A stretch of 7,604 bases of DNA from DASPXK01 sp035637315 (GCA_035637315.1 DASPXK010000072.1:1-7604), one strand, 5' to 3'. Shown: positions 1 to 6,108, numbered from the stretch's first letter. Translations and numbers: made by a program. Notes: generated by a model from the sequence alone, not told the origin.

Positions 1-2
1 TG

Positions 3-104
3 CTATTCCCGTGGCTGGACACGCCGAGCGGCTCGTTCAGCCCGGGGTCCCCGTTCCACGCTGACGAGACCAGCGGGCCGACGGGGTACGCCTCCATCTC
101 CTGA
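3..104 (+). CDS. C-terminal piece of an unidentified ORF (5' end outside window)
   Basis: The third forward frame is open from the window edge to a TGA at 102-104, giving 33 residues that begin LFPWLDTPSGSFSPG and end GPTGYASIS. Of the 33 sense codons, 31 end in G or C, which is what real genes in this GC-rich DNA look like; that bias is the only coding evidence. I recognise no family. The peptide is rich in Ser, Gly and Pro and has no membrane segment. It does not match the dipeptide permease fragment that follows in a different frame, so it is probably the tail of another gene, possibly one truncated by the same event. It could also be a chance open frame. Confidence 0.25.
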   Translation, partial: LFPWLDTPSGSFSPGSPFHADETSGPTGYASIS

Positions 105-109
105 GCGGG

Positions 110-361
110 GTACGGCCGCAGGCACGCGCCGCGATCCTGGCGATCAGGGAGCGCGAGTACGTGCTGGGCGCCCGGGCGCTGGGCGCCGGCGCGCCGCGGA
201 TCATGCCGCGCCACGTGCTCTTGAACGCGATCGATCCGTTGATCGTGCTGTGCACGTTGCTGGTTCCGGCGGCCATCCTGACCGAGGCGCTGCTCAGCTT
301 CCTGGGCCTGGGCATCGTCGAGCCGACGCCGACGTGGGGCAATTCGATCACTTCCGACTGA
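110..361 (+). pseudogene. Internal fragment of a dipeptide/oligopeptide ABC transporter permease (DppC/OppC-like)
   Basis: The translation contains the hallmark stretch of DppC/OppC-type inner-membrane permeases: an AIREREYVLGARALGAG segment (the EAA loop that docks on the ATPase), then MPRHVLLNAIDPLIV, a hydrophobic helix, and SFLGLGIVEPTPTWGN. In intact family members, around 300 residues long, several membrane spans precede this block and about 40-50 residues including a last span follow it. Here the frame meets a stop at 359-361 right after WGNSITSD, and upstream of about 110 the similarity vanishes, with a stop at 62-64. GTG at 161 is an internal Val, not a credible start. Both ends are therefore missing and the fragment cannot make a working permease. 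The next 200 bases (362-563) contain no continuation in any frame, so a simple one-base frameshift does not explain the loss. Confidence 0.8.
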
Positions 362-563
362 TCGATACGATGCGCATCCTTCCACCGCCAGCTGCGGACA
401 AGGCGGCAACCTCGAAGGAGCCACAGCTGGGTGTCGAGGAAGGCGGGCTCCGCTCGGACGCGCCTCTGTACGGTCCGTGGCGCGGCGCGCCCCCGCGGTG
501 CTCTGGGTGTGCTCGGCTGCTCGACCACGAGAACGCGTTTCGCTCAAGGCTCCTCCCCGTCGG

Positions 564-1439
564 TCAGCCCTTCAGTGCCCCGCTGGTCATGCCGGCGATG
601 ATGTAGCGCTGGGTGAAAACGTAGAGCAGGACGAGCGGCGAGGCGGTGATGGCGATCGCCGCGGCGATCAAGGTCCATTGGGCGGCGAACTCGGCGAAGA
701 ATTGGAGGAGACCGGCCGAGATCGGCTTGATCGAGTTGGATGGCAGGAAGATCACCGGACCGATGATGTCGTTCCAGACGCGGATGGCGACGATCAGCCC
801 GACCACGCTCAGCGCCGGCTTCAGTAGCGGCACGACCACCTGCAAGATGTAGCGGATGTAGCCGCACCCGTCGATCGCGGCCGCGTCGTCGAGCTCCGAG
901 GGGATACTCTTGATGAAGCCGGTGAGGATGAAGATCGGCAGGGGCACCCGGCTGAGCCAGAGCATGATGTAGCCGAACCGCGTGTCGTAGATGCCCAGCT
1001 GTTGCAAGACGAAGAACTGCGGGATGATGCCAGCCGGCAGCAAGATGCCGGACAGGAAGAGCAGGTAGAAGCCGTTGCTCGAGCGCACATGGGCGCGCGC
1101 GATCGGGAAGGCCGCCAGCGTGGCGATGATCAGTGTCCCAAACACGATCACGAACGTGTACAGCAGGGTGTTGGCGAAGTAGCTGTTGAAGGAACCCTTG
1201 ACCCAGGCCTCCGGGTAGTTCGACCACATGATCGGGTCCGGGAACGAGGCCGCGTTCAAGCTGAACTGGCGGCCCGACATCAGGGAGACGAAGAGCACGA
1301 AGCTCAGCGGGATCAGATAGATCAGCGCGAGCAGGGCCAAGATCACGTAGCCGCCGATCGTGCCGGGGCGTATCCCGATCTGCAAGCCCGTGGCGGGACG
1401 CTCGGCGGCTGCCCGGCCGAGCTCGTCTTGTCGGATCAC
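564..1439 (-). CDS. Carbohydrate ABC transporter permease, MalG type
   Basis: This 291-residue inner-membrane permease is one half of the channel of a carbohydrate ABC importer (binding-protein-dependent transport, CUT1/MalG-like). A cytoplasmic tail of about 28 residues precedes the first span (about 29-52, GGYVILALLALIYLIPLSF). Further hydrophobic spans lie near 89-114, 124-145, 157-176, 209-228 and 255-278. The EAA loop that contacts the ATPase is at about 182-208, with ELDDAAAIDG and the closing P-LLKP. The GTG start at 1437-1439 overlaps the TGA of the upstream permease gene as GTGA, a layout typical of translational coupling, and it gives a normal family length. The substrate cannot be read from the sequence. 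No obvious terminator follows the stop at 564-566. The gene appears intact. Confidence 0.93.
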   Translation of the reverse strand: MIRQDELGRAAAERPATGLQIGIRPGTIGGYVILALLALIYLIPLSFVLFVSLMSGRQFSLNAASFPDPIMWSNYPEAWVKGSFNSYFANTLLYTFVIVFGTLIIATLAAFPIARAHVRSSNGFYLLFLSGILLPAGIIPQFFVLQQLGIYDTRFGYIMLWLSRVPLPIFILTGFIKSIPSELDDAAAIDGCGYIRYILQVVVPLLKPALSVVGLIVAIRVWNDIIGPVIFLPSNSIKPISAGLLQFFAEFAAQWTLIAAAIAITASPLVLLYVFTQRYIIAGMTSGALKG

Positions 1440-2290
1440 AGCACGGCCTCCCGTCGCCGCAAGTAGTACTGCATCGCCAGCACGATCACGAACACGATCG
1501 CGAACTGCACCATCGCGATCGCCGCGGCGTAACCTGGCAACCTGTTGCCGCTGAAGAACGCCTGGTTGAAGACCCACATACCGAGCGTCTGCGAGCTGAA
1601 CGCGGGGCCGCCGTCGGTCAAGACGAAGATGAGCTCGAAGCCCGTGATCGTCCCGATGATCGCCAGCAGGACATTGATGGTGATGCTCGGCGCGAGCAAC
1701 GGGATGGTGAGGTAGCGGAACGCGCTCCACGGCGATGTGCCGTCGATCTTGCCGGCCTCGTACACCTCGGCCGGGATCCCCTGCATGCCGGCCAGGAAGA
1801 CCATCATGCTGAAGCCGAGGTACGTCCAGATCTGCACCCAGATCACCGCGTACAGGGCGGTCGCGGTGTTGCCCAGCAGGTTCGCCCGGACGCCGAGTGC
1901 CCCCAGGACCATCGTGACCGGCCCGCCCAGCGGGTTGAACATCACGTACCAGGTCAGACCGTTGATGGTCGCCCCGAGCACCACCGGCAGGAAGACCAGC
2001 GACCGGGCGGCGACCTGACCGCGCAGTCCCGAGTTCAGCAGCCAGGCGATGAGCACCGCCAGACCGTTCTGTACCGCCGTGACCAGCAGCGAAAAGATCA
2101 CCGTGACCTGGAGCGCCCGGATCAGGAAAGTCTGGCCGCCGGTCAGGAGATCGCGGTAATTCTGGAGACCAACCCAGTTGACCGGGGCGTGCGGCAGGCC
2201 GGTGTAGTCGGTCAGCGAGAAGATCGACGTGCCCAGTGCGGGCACCAGCTCGAACGCGATGAACACGGCCAGAGCCGGCGCCAGGCACAC
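1436..2290 (-). CDS. Carbohydrate ABC transporter permease, MalF type (start uncertain)
   Basis: This is the second channel subunit of the sugar importer, an inner-membrane protein of the MalF/UgpA class. From GTG 2290 it is 284 residues, with spans near 3-20, 60-84, 97-117, 145-168, 203-223 and 256-277. The EAA loop is at about 175-201 (EVYEAGKIDG, then IPLLAP), and the MalF-family TDGGP signature is at about 225-229. The annotated GTG lies inside the usual N-terminal block: the codons upstream read GRTAGIWPY directly before VCLAPALAVF, the normal entry to the first span. No ATG, GTG, TTG or CTG occurs in frame between 2291 and 2412. An ATC at 2318-2320 sits six bases after AGGAG and may be the real start, adding ten residues. 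I kept GTG because it is the only canonical codon. The gene is 121 bases below the binding-protein gene and overlaps the next permease by four bases. Confidence 0.9.
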   Translation of the reverse strand: MCLAPALAVFIAFELVPALGTSIFSLTDYTGLPHAPVNWVGLQNYRDLLTGGQTFLIRALQVTVIFSLLVTAVQNGLAVLIAWLLNSGLRGQVAARSLVFLPVVLGATINGLTWYVMFNPLGGPVTMVLGALGVRANLLGNTATALYAVIWVQIWTYLGFSMMVFLAGMQGIPAEVYEAGKIDGTSPWSAFRYLTIPLLAPSITINVLLAIIGTITGFELIFVLTDGGPAFSSQTLGMWVFNQAFFSGNRLPGYAAAIAMVQFAIVFVIVLAMQYYLRRREAVL

Positions 2291-2317
2291 GTATGGCCAG
2301 ATGCCGGCGGTTCGACC

Positions 2318-2331
2318 GATGGGGAGCTCCT
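2318..2331 (-). promoter_or_regulatory. Shine-Dalgarno AGGAG with possible ATC start codon of the MalF-type permease
   Basis: On the minus strand AGGAG (2331-2327) is followed by six bases, CTCCCC, and then ATC (2320-2318), which opens the frame GRTAGIWPYVCLAP of the permease. The spacing is ideal for initiation. The GTG at 2290, by contrast, has no purine-rich ribosome binding site in front of it. AUC and AUU are rare but real initiation codons in bacteria (infC uses AUU). The alternative is a single-base sequencing or consensus error turning ATG into ATC. Which of the two applies cannot be decided here. Confidence 0.45.
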
Positions 2332-2364
2332 GGCGGTGGGATCGCGCTTGACAGGATAGACCAA

Positions 2365-2392
2365 CCGGGCCGTGCCCTGAAGCACGACCCGG
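2365..2392 (-). promoter_or_regulatory. Intercistronic stem-loop between binding-protein and permease genes
   Basis: The minus-strand RNA can form an 11-bp stem, CCGGGTCGTGC / GCACGGCCCGG, closing a six-base loop TTCAGG. The only non-Watson-Crick position is a G-U pair in this orientation; on the plus strand the same position would be a C-A mismatch, which points to a minus-strand RNA element. It starts 19 bases after the stop of the binding-protein gene and is not followed by a U tract, so it is not a classic terminator. Hairpins at this position in sugar ABC operons such as malE-malF are known to protect the binding-protein mRNA so that it is made in excess over the permeases. That role here is an inference. 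Confidence 0.6.
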
Positions 2393-2411
2393 CGGGCAGG
2401 TGACGGCTGGG

Positions 2412-3854
2412 CTACACGCTGAAGTAGAGCTTGGCCCAGTCCGCGTCGAACATGCCGATGTACTTCTGCCATTGCGGCCGCGAATCTTCGAAGTTCTTCT
2501 GGACGTACTTCGCGTAGGTCTCGGGCGTATACTGGTCGGAGAGCAGCAGCTCCGACCAGGTGTTGTCGAAGGTCATGCCCGGCAAGGCCAGGCGGACCAT
2601 CGAGACCGCGGTCTTCTTGAGCAGCGGCGCCTCGGCCGTCGGCACGGGCCCGGTGAGCTCGGCCGGCTGGGTCGGATAGTACTGCAGGACCTGCATAAAG
2701 CTTTGGAAGTTTTCCTTCTGGCCGAAGAAGTCGATCCAGTCCAGGACGACGTCGGCGTTCTTGCTGTACTTCAGGCCGGCCCACCCGAGGTCGCCGTACA
2801 CCGGCTGGACGGCGTTGGCCTCCGGGTCGTCGGAAAACGCCGCAGTGAACGCGCCGAGTTTCTGGAAGGTCGGCTTCGCGGCCATGATGTCGCCGCCGGA
2901 GAAGGAGCCCTCCGGCCACATCGCATACTTGCCGGTGGCGAAGAGGCCGGCGCCGGTCGGGTAGTCGATGCCGCTGAAGCTGGGGTCGAAGTACTTGGAG
3001 GAGAACTCCTTCGCCCGCTTGAACGACTCGATCCACTCCGGCGTCGTGAAGTCGGCCTTGCCCTGGACGAGCATGTCGGCCCAGAAGTTCGGGTGCTTCG
3101 GCCGACCGACCGTCATTTCGGCCATGCTGGCCATGCGATTGAGCGGGCCTTGCGGCTTGGCCGCGTAGAAGATCGGCATCTCGTTCTTCGCCTTCAGCGT
3201 CTCGCACATCGACTGCCACTCGGCGTAGGTCTTGGGGTGGCTGAGGTTGTACTTGGCCAGCATGTCCTCGTTGGCCCAGACGACGTGGCCGACATAAGAC
3301 AGGGTCATCTGCCAGACCTTGCCCTTCCAGGTCATGAAGCGGGCAACATTGGTCTGGTCGAAGTTCTTGAGCGACGGCAGGCCGCTCAAGTCGAGGAACT
3401 GCGTGTCGGGCTGGAAGTTGATGATGTCGGCCGGGGAGAAGCCGTACGTCGCGGTCACGTCGGTCGTCTGGCCGGCGATCCGCGCCATCTGCGCGTTGGT
3501 CCAGGTCGCGCCCTGGCCCAACGGCTCGAAGTTGATGGTGACGTTCGATCGCTTCTCCTTGAACTTGTCGTTGATCTGGCTCATCGCGTTCTTGAATGCT
3601 TCGGCGCTCGAGCCGGAGTTCCACGCGATCACATTGATCGTGGCCGGCCCGGAGCCGCTGGCGGGCGGCGCGGCGGCGGCAGGTGCGCTCGTCGCAGGCG
3701 CTGCCGCTGGTGCGGCCGGCTTCGGTTCAGCCGGCTTGGCGGGCGCGCTGGTGGCAGCCGGAGATGGCGCGGACGACTGACCGCACGCGGCCAACACAAC
3801 GGCTCCTGCGCCCAGGGCGAAAGAACCAAGCAGACGCCGACGACTCACATACAT
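2412..3854 (-). CDS. Extracellular carbohydrate-binding lipoprotein of an ABC importer (family 1 solute-binding protein)
   Basis: This 480-residue protein captures a sugar outside the membrane and hands it to the two permeases encoded downstream. The N-terminus carries a twin-arginine-like SRRRLLGSF (4-12), a short hydrophobic stretch and the lipobox LAAC with Cys24, so it is probably a Tat-exported lipoprotein. Residues 25-71 are a Pro/Ala/Lys/Ser linker. The mature fold begins TINVIAWNSGSS. The family signature region near the middle reads GAGLFATGKYAMWPEGSF, the segment in SBP_bac_1 proteins that lines the cleft. Length is normal for the family, which includes MalE and the glycerol-3-phosphate-binding protein UgpB. 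The ATG is supported by AGGGAGG at 3861-3867, six bases upstream. It is the first gene of the minus-strand operon. The substrate is not identifiable; several Trp and Tyr residues fit carbohydrate stacking. Confidence 0.93.
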   Translation of the reverse strand: MYVSRRRLLGSFALGAGAVVLAACGQSSAPSPAATSAPAKPAEPKPAAPAAAPATSAPAAAAPPASGSGPATINVIAWNSGSSAEAFKNAMSQINDKFKEKRSNVTINFEPLGQGATWTNAQMARIAGQTTDVTATYGFSPADIINFQPDTQFLDLSGLPSLKNFDQTNVARFMTWKGKVWQMTLSYVGHVVWANEDMLAKYNLSHPKTYAEWQSMCETLKAKNEMPIFYAAKPQGPLNRMASMAEMTVGRPKHPNFWADMLVQGKADFTTPEWIESFKRAKEFSSKYFDPSFSGIDYPTGAGLFATGKYAMWPEGSFSGGDIMAAKPTFQKLGAFTAAFSDDPEANAVQPVYGDLGWAGLKYSKNADVVLDWIDFFGQKENFQSFMQVLQYYPTQPAELTGPVPTAEAPLLKKTAVSMVRLALPGMTFDNTWSELLLSDQYTPETYAKYVQKNFEDSRPQWQKYIGMFDADWAKLYFSV

Positions 3855-3937
3855 GCGGAACCTCCCTCGCCTCTCGCTGATGCCCGACGACCGTGTCTTG
3901 TGCAGATCAGGCTTCCCGGATGGAGCGGACGGGAATT

Positions 3938-3959
3938 GGTCAGGGGACGCTCCCCGACC
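3938..3959 (-). other. Small hairpin in the leader of the sugar-transport operon
   Basis: GGTC-A-GGGGA-CGC-TCCCC-GACC forms a nine-bp stem with one bulged base (3942) and a three-base loop. If the promoter proposed at 3978-3983 is right, it lies 10-35 bases into the transcript and 84 bases before the binding-protein start codon. It may stabilise the 5' end of the mRNA. No ligand-binding RNA family is recognisable. Confidence 0.35.
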
Positions 3960-3977
3960 TGCCTGACTGTATGCAGC

Positions 3978-4006
3978 AGTATACCGTAGTAGTCCTGAGT
4001 AGTCCT
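3978..4006 (-). promoter_or_regulatory. Probable promoter of the sugar ABC transporter operon
   Basis: The minus strand carries TATACT (3983-3978), five of six matches to the sigma-70-type -10. At 17-bp spacing the -35 hexamer would be AGGACT (4006-4001), only three of six matches. This predicts a start near 3971 and a leader of about 117 bases. The weak -35 lies inside a perfect tandem repeat, which would suit an activator-dependent promoter. No regulator gene is present in the window. Confidence 0.4.
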
Positions 4007-4007
4007 G
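3988..4007. repeat. Perfect 10-bp tandem repeat upstream of the operon promoter
   Basis: AGTAGTCCTG occurs twice head to tail with no spacer (3988-3997 and 3998-4007). The unit is one helical turn, so two protein monomers could bind side by side on the same DNA face. It occupies the -15 to -35 zone of the proposed promoter, four bases upstream of the -10. The binding-site role is inferred from position only. Confidence 0.6.
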
Positions 4008-4051
4008 CCGTCACCCGGGCGAGAGCTTGGCCGTTGCCGACGTCCATGTCC

Positions 4052-4702
4052 TTACTGGAGGACCTCGGTCGACTGCAGGAGGATCGACTGGGGAATGCTC
4101 AGACCGAGGCCCTGGGCAGTCTTCAGGTTGATGATGAAGTCGAACTTGGTGGGCTGTTCCACCGGCAGGTCCGCCGGCTTGGTGCCCTTCAGGATCTTGT
4201 CCACGTAGCTGGCGGCGCGGCGGATCAGGTCGATGGTATTCGGCCCGTAGGCCATCATCCCGCCGGCCTCCACATACGGTCTGTCCGCGAAGATCGAAGG
4301 CAGCCGGCGCTTGAGCGCGAACTCCGCGATCGGCTTCGCGAGGGGGAGCAGGAACAGATCGGAGAAAGCGACCAGTCCGTCGACGTGCCCGGCGGCCGCG
4401 GCCTCGAACGCGCGGTCGAAGTCATCCGGTCCGCGCACCTCCGGGGACTGGAGCGTGAGCCCCAGGGCCTCGGCCGCGACCTGCGTCTCCCTGAAGTCAA
4501 TCACCTTGGCGGGATTGTCTGGATTCCACAGGACGGCCACCTGGGACACCGGGGGGACCGTCTCCTTGAGCAGCTGCAGCCGTTTCCCCGCCGGTGGCGT
4601 CGACGACAGCGTGGTCAGCCCCGTGATGTTCCCACCCGGCCGAGCCAGGCTGGCGACGACGTACCCCTGCGCCACGGGATCGCCACTGACCGGCATGACG
4701 GT
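4052..4702 (-). pseudogene. 5'-truncated ABC transporter substrate-binding protein (ABC_sub_bind family)
   Basis: The frame encodes the last two thirds of a periplasmic or lipoprotein binding protein of the ABC_sub_bind class (COG2984-like, normally about 320 residues). Diagnostic stretches are VSGDPVAQGYVVASLARPGG near the beginning, LWNPDNPAK in the middle, and the closing FDFIINLKTAQGLGLSIPQS followed by a few residues before TAA. The signal peptide and roughly the first 100 residues are absent. The first in-frame ATG (4694-4696) is an internal Met of the usual IPxVM-SGDPV block, which extends back to about 4702. Beyond that the family resemblance stops and an unrelated coding remnant takes over in another frame. 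Even if translated, the product would lack an export signal and half of the first lobe, so it should not work. Members are often paired with permease and ATPase genes; none lie next to it. Confidence 0.82.
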
Positions 4703-4778
4703 CGGCCTCCGGCCGCCCGGGCTCCATCGTCAGGACCCGTCCATTCACGAAGAGCAGGTCGGCGCTCTCGGCCGCCAC
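4697..4778 (-). pseudogene. N-terminal stub of an amidohydrolase (YtcJ-like)
   Basis: From GTG 4778 the frame reads AAESADLLFVNGRVLTMEPG followed by RPEAD. This is the standard opening beta-strand of amidohydrolase-superfamily enzymes of the YtcJ/imidazolonepropionase-like type (ADL-xxNGRVLTMDP). In those proteins the text continues with AVAVRDGRI and then the metal-binding HxH motif; here it switches after about 27 codons to an Arg/Gly-rich shadow of the ABC_sub_bind frame. A GAGGA at 4783-4787 lies four bases before the GTG. The stub starts 21 bases after the redoxin stop codon, suggesting the intact gene was once co-transcribed with it. More than 90 per cent of the enzyme is missing. Confidence 0.65.
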
Positions 4779-4799
4779 GATGTCCTCGCGCGTCGAGCC

Positions 4800-5468
4800 T
4801 CAGCCAGGCAGCTCGCGAGCCGCGGCCAGCAGCTCTTCGTCGGACGGGAACTTGCCCGCCCCGGCCAGTCCTTCTGCAGCGCATTCGATGTTCGTCCAGC
4901 GGACGATGCCATCGCGGTCGATCAAGAACTGCCCGGTCAACTGAGGGCCACTGGAGAGGTACTGGGTCTGGATGTCGTTCTGATCGGTCTCGGTCAGCTC
5001 GAATGCGTCGAGACGGTTGACGGTCTCGGTGGCCTGAAGGAGCGGGACAGGCGCCGGCAGGTCACCCATCGGATCGAGCGATATTCCCTTGGCCGCCTCG
5101 ATGAGCTCCGGTGTCATCGTGGGCTTGGGCAAACCGTAACTGCGGTGGGTTTCCAGGTCCGGATCGGCGGCCAGCGGAACGCTGGTCGGGCGGAACCGAT
5201 AGTACAGCCGCGCCCGCTCGGGCTGGGTGGCTACGATCGCCAGCGTCTCGACGCCGTCGGCCAGCAGCTTCTCACGGATCACGCCGAGGCGGGCGATGTG
5301 GCGGCGGCAGAAGGGGCACCAGAGGCCCCGATTGATCGCGAGCAGGAGCGGGGACCGGCCCCTGTAGTCGGCCAGTGACACCACTCCGTCGCGGTCCACG
5401 GCCGGCAGGACAAAGTCTGGGGCAGTCTCGCCAGACTCCACGGGTCCCCGCGGTTCGGTTGCAGCCAT
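4800..5468 (-). CDS. Peroxiredoxin-like / AhpC-TSA family thiol protein
   Basis: This 222-residue cytoplasmic protein has a thioredoxin-like fold. Residues 14-37 (ETAPDFVLPAVDRDGVVSLADYRG) are the usual peroxiredoxin entry segment. The active site is WCPFCRRH, with Cys51 and Cys54, after the strand PLLLAINRG. The C-terminal FLIDRDGIVRW is the typical late beta-strand of the AhpC/TSA fold. A CxxC in place of the PxxxTxxC of true peroxiredoxins resembles the PRX-like2 group, whose reaction is less well defined; thiol-disulfide exchange or peroxide reduction are both possible. The central part, about 100-160, is longer than in a minimal thioredoxin. The ATG is supported by AAGGGA at 5475-5480, six bases away. 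There is no signal peptide. A promoter-like sequence lies just upstream. Confidence 0.85.
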   Translation of the reverse strand: MAATEPRGPVESGETAPDFVLPAVDRDGVVSLADYRGRSPLLLAINRGLWCPFCRRHIARLGVIREKLLADGVETLAIVATQPERARLYYRFRPTSVPLAADPDLETHRSYGLPKPTMTPELIEAAKGISLDPMGDLPAPVPLLQATETVNRLDAFELTETDQNDIQTQYLSSGPQLTGQFLIDRDGIVRWTNIECAAEGLAGAGKFPSDEELLAAARELPG

Positions 5469-5510
5469 GTCTCATCCCTTCGATGCCCGCGGCTCGCCGC
5501 CGGCCCGCTA

Positions 5511-5539
5511 ACTATGGCTGGCTCGAGGCGCTAGGTCAA
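5511..5539 (-). promoter_or_regulatory. Probable sigma-70-type promoter of the redoxin gene
   Basis: On the minus strand TTGACC (5539-5534, five of six matches) and CATAGT (5516-5511, four of six) are separated by exactly 17 bases. The -35 overlaps the TGA stop of the upstream membrane-protein gene (5536-5538). The predicted start near 5504 leaves a leader of about 35 bases that includes the ribosome binding site. The redoxin gene can therefore be expressed independently of the upstream gene. Confidence 0.5.
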
Positions 5540-5964
5540 GCGAGGACCTCTGCACAAGACCCACCCATGACGAGCAAGTAAAGCAGGCGCCTGCCGAGCT
5601 GTCGCCGGACCGCGTCGTCGATGTAAGCGGCGTAGACGCGCAGGGCGGTCCTTTTGCTCAAGCGGTAGAGCTCGTTGTGCAGCTCCAGCTGGAGGAGGAA
5701 TAGCGCTCGCCAGGCCGAGTCTCGCGCCAAGCTTCGCGAGCTGGCTGTCTCACGATCGCCCTCAGATCCGGACAGCCCGTTGGCCATCTCGCGAGCAACG
5801 TGACGAGCAAAGTCCTCCTGGACGAACCGCTTCAAGTCGGCCATCTCCTCGTCGTTGGGGGCTGCCTCCTGGCGTCGGGCGAGCATCCAGCCCAGGGTGG
5901 CGAGGACGACGAGTACCAGCCCGATCGCGACGAGAACATGCTGGAGGGGCGGCAGACCCGTCAT
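5536..5964 (-). CDS. Small single-span membrane protein of unknown function
   Basis: I do not recognise a family for this 142-residue protein. Residues 9-28 (HVLVAIGLVLVVLATLGWML) form one clear membrane span, followed by ARR, so the C-terminal part should face the cytoplasm by the positive-inside rule. Residues 32-75 are charged and include DEEMADLKRFVQEDFARHV. Residues 85-135 form an amphipathic helical stretch rich in Leu and Arg (LLQLELHNELYRLSKR, then RRQLGRRLLYLLV) that could pair with itself or lie on the membrane. No catalytic motif is visible. ATG 5962-5964 has GAGG (5969-5972) four bases upstream and a promoter-like sequence behind it. The codon pattern and the fit to translation signals favour a real gene. 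It ends 67 bases before the redoxin gene on the same strand. Confidence 0.6.
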   Translation of the reverse strand: MTGLPPLQHVLVAIGLVLVVLATLGWMLARRQEAAPNDEEMADLKRFVQEDFARHVAREMANGLSGSEGDRETASSRSLARDSAWRALFLLQLELHNELYRLSKRTALRVYAAYIDDAVRRQLGRRLLYLLVMGGSCAEVLA

Positions 5965-5999
5965 GCGGCCTCAGACTGTCCGGTAGTGATGTTCGGATC

Positions 6000-6028
6000 A
6001 TGATACGGAAGCGCAGCTTCGCAGGCAA
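6000..6028 (-). promoter_or_regulatory. Probable promoter of the small membrane-protein gene
   Basis: The minus strand has TTGCCT (6028-6023, four of six matches) and TATCAT (6005-6000, five of six) with a 17-base spacer. The predicted start near 5993 gives a leader of about 29 bases carrying the GAGG ribosome binding site. The inverted repeat GAAGC-GCA-GCTTC fills most of the spacer and another, GCGCC-AATCA-GGCGC, abuts the -35. Either could be an operator. Confidence 0.45.
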
Positions 6029-6108
6029 GCGCCAATCAGGCGCAGCGTCTATCCAGATTTGGCGGCGTGGCCGCCCCGGTCGATGGTGATGGCCATCTAC
6101 CTGCCAGA

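Noticed and set aside
82..114. Direct repeat CGGGGTACG at 82-90 and 106-114
   Set aside because: A 9-bp repeat within about 30 bases is expected roughly once by chance in a window of this size, and it does not bracket either end of the DppC fragment clearly.
37..528. Minus-strand frame of 163 codons at the left edge
   Set aside because: It is antisense to the recognisable DppC fragment; the part beyond it (362-528) has Arg-rich, unstructured content.
362..563. Possible terminator or gene between the DppC fragment and the permease operon
   Set aside because: I found no hairpin with a T run and no reading frame with recognisable content; only short GC palindromes such as GGCGCGCC.
2212..3624. 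Long minus-strand open frame of 470 codons
   Set aside because: It runs antiphase to the binding-protein gene, its product is dominated by Arg, Gly, Asp and Pro, and it matches no family. It is a shadow frame of GC-rich coding DNA.
2400..3989. Plus-strand open frame of 529 codons opposite the binding-protein gene
   Set aside because: It is complementary to a well-supported gene, has low-complexity Arg/Gly/Val/Leu composition and lacks domains, so it is a shadow.
3893..5378. Two long plus-strand frames opposite the ABC_sub_bind remnant and the redoxin
   Set aside because: Both are antisense to frames with clear family motifs and have no recognisable content of their own.
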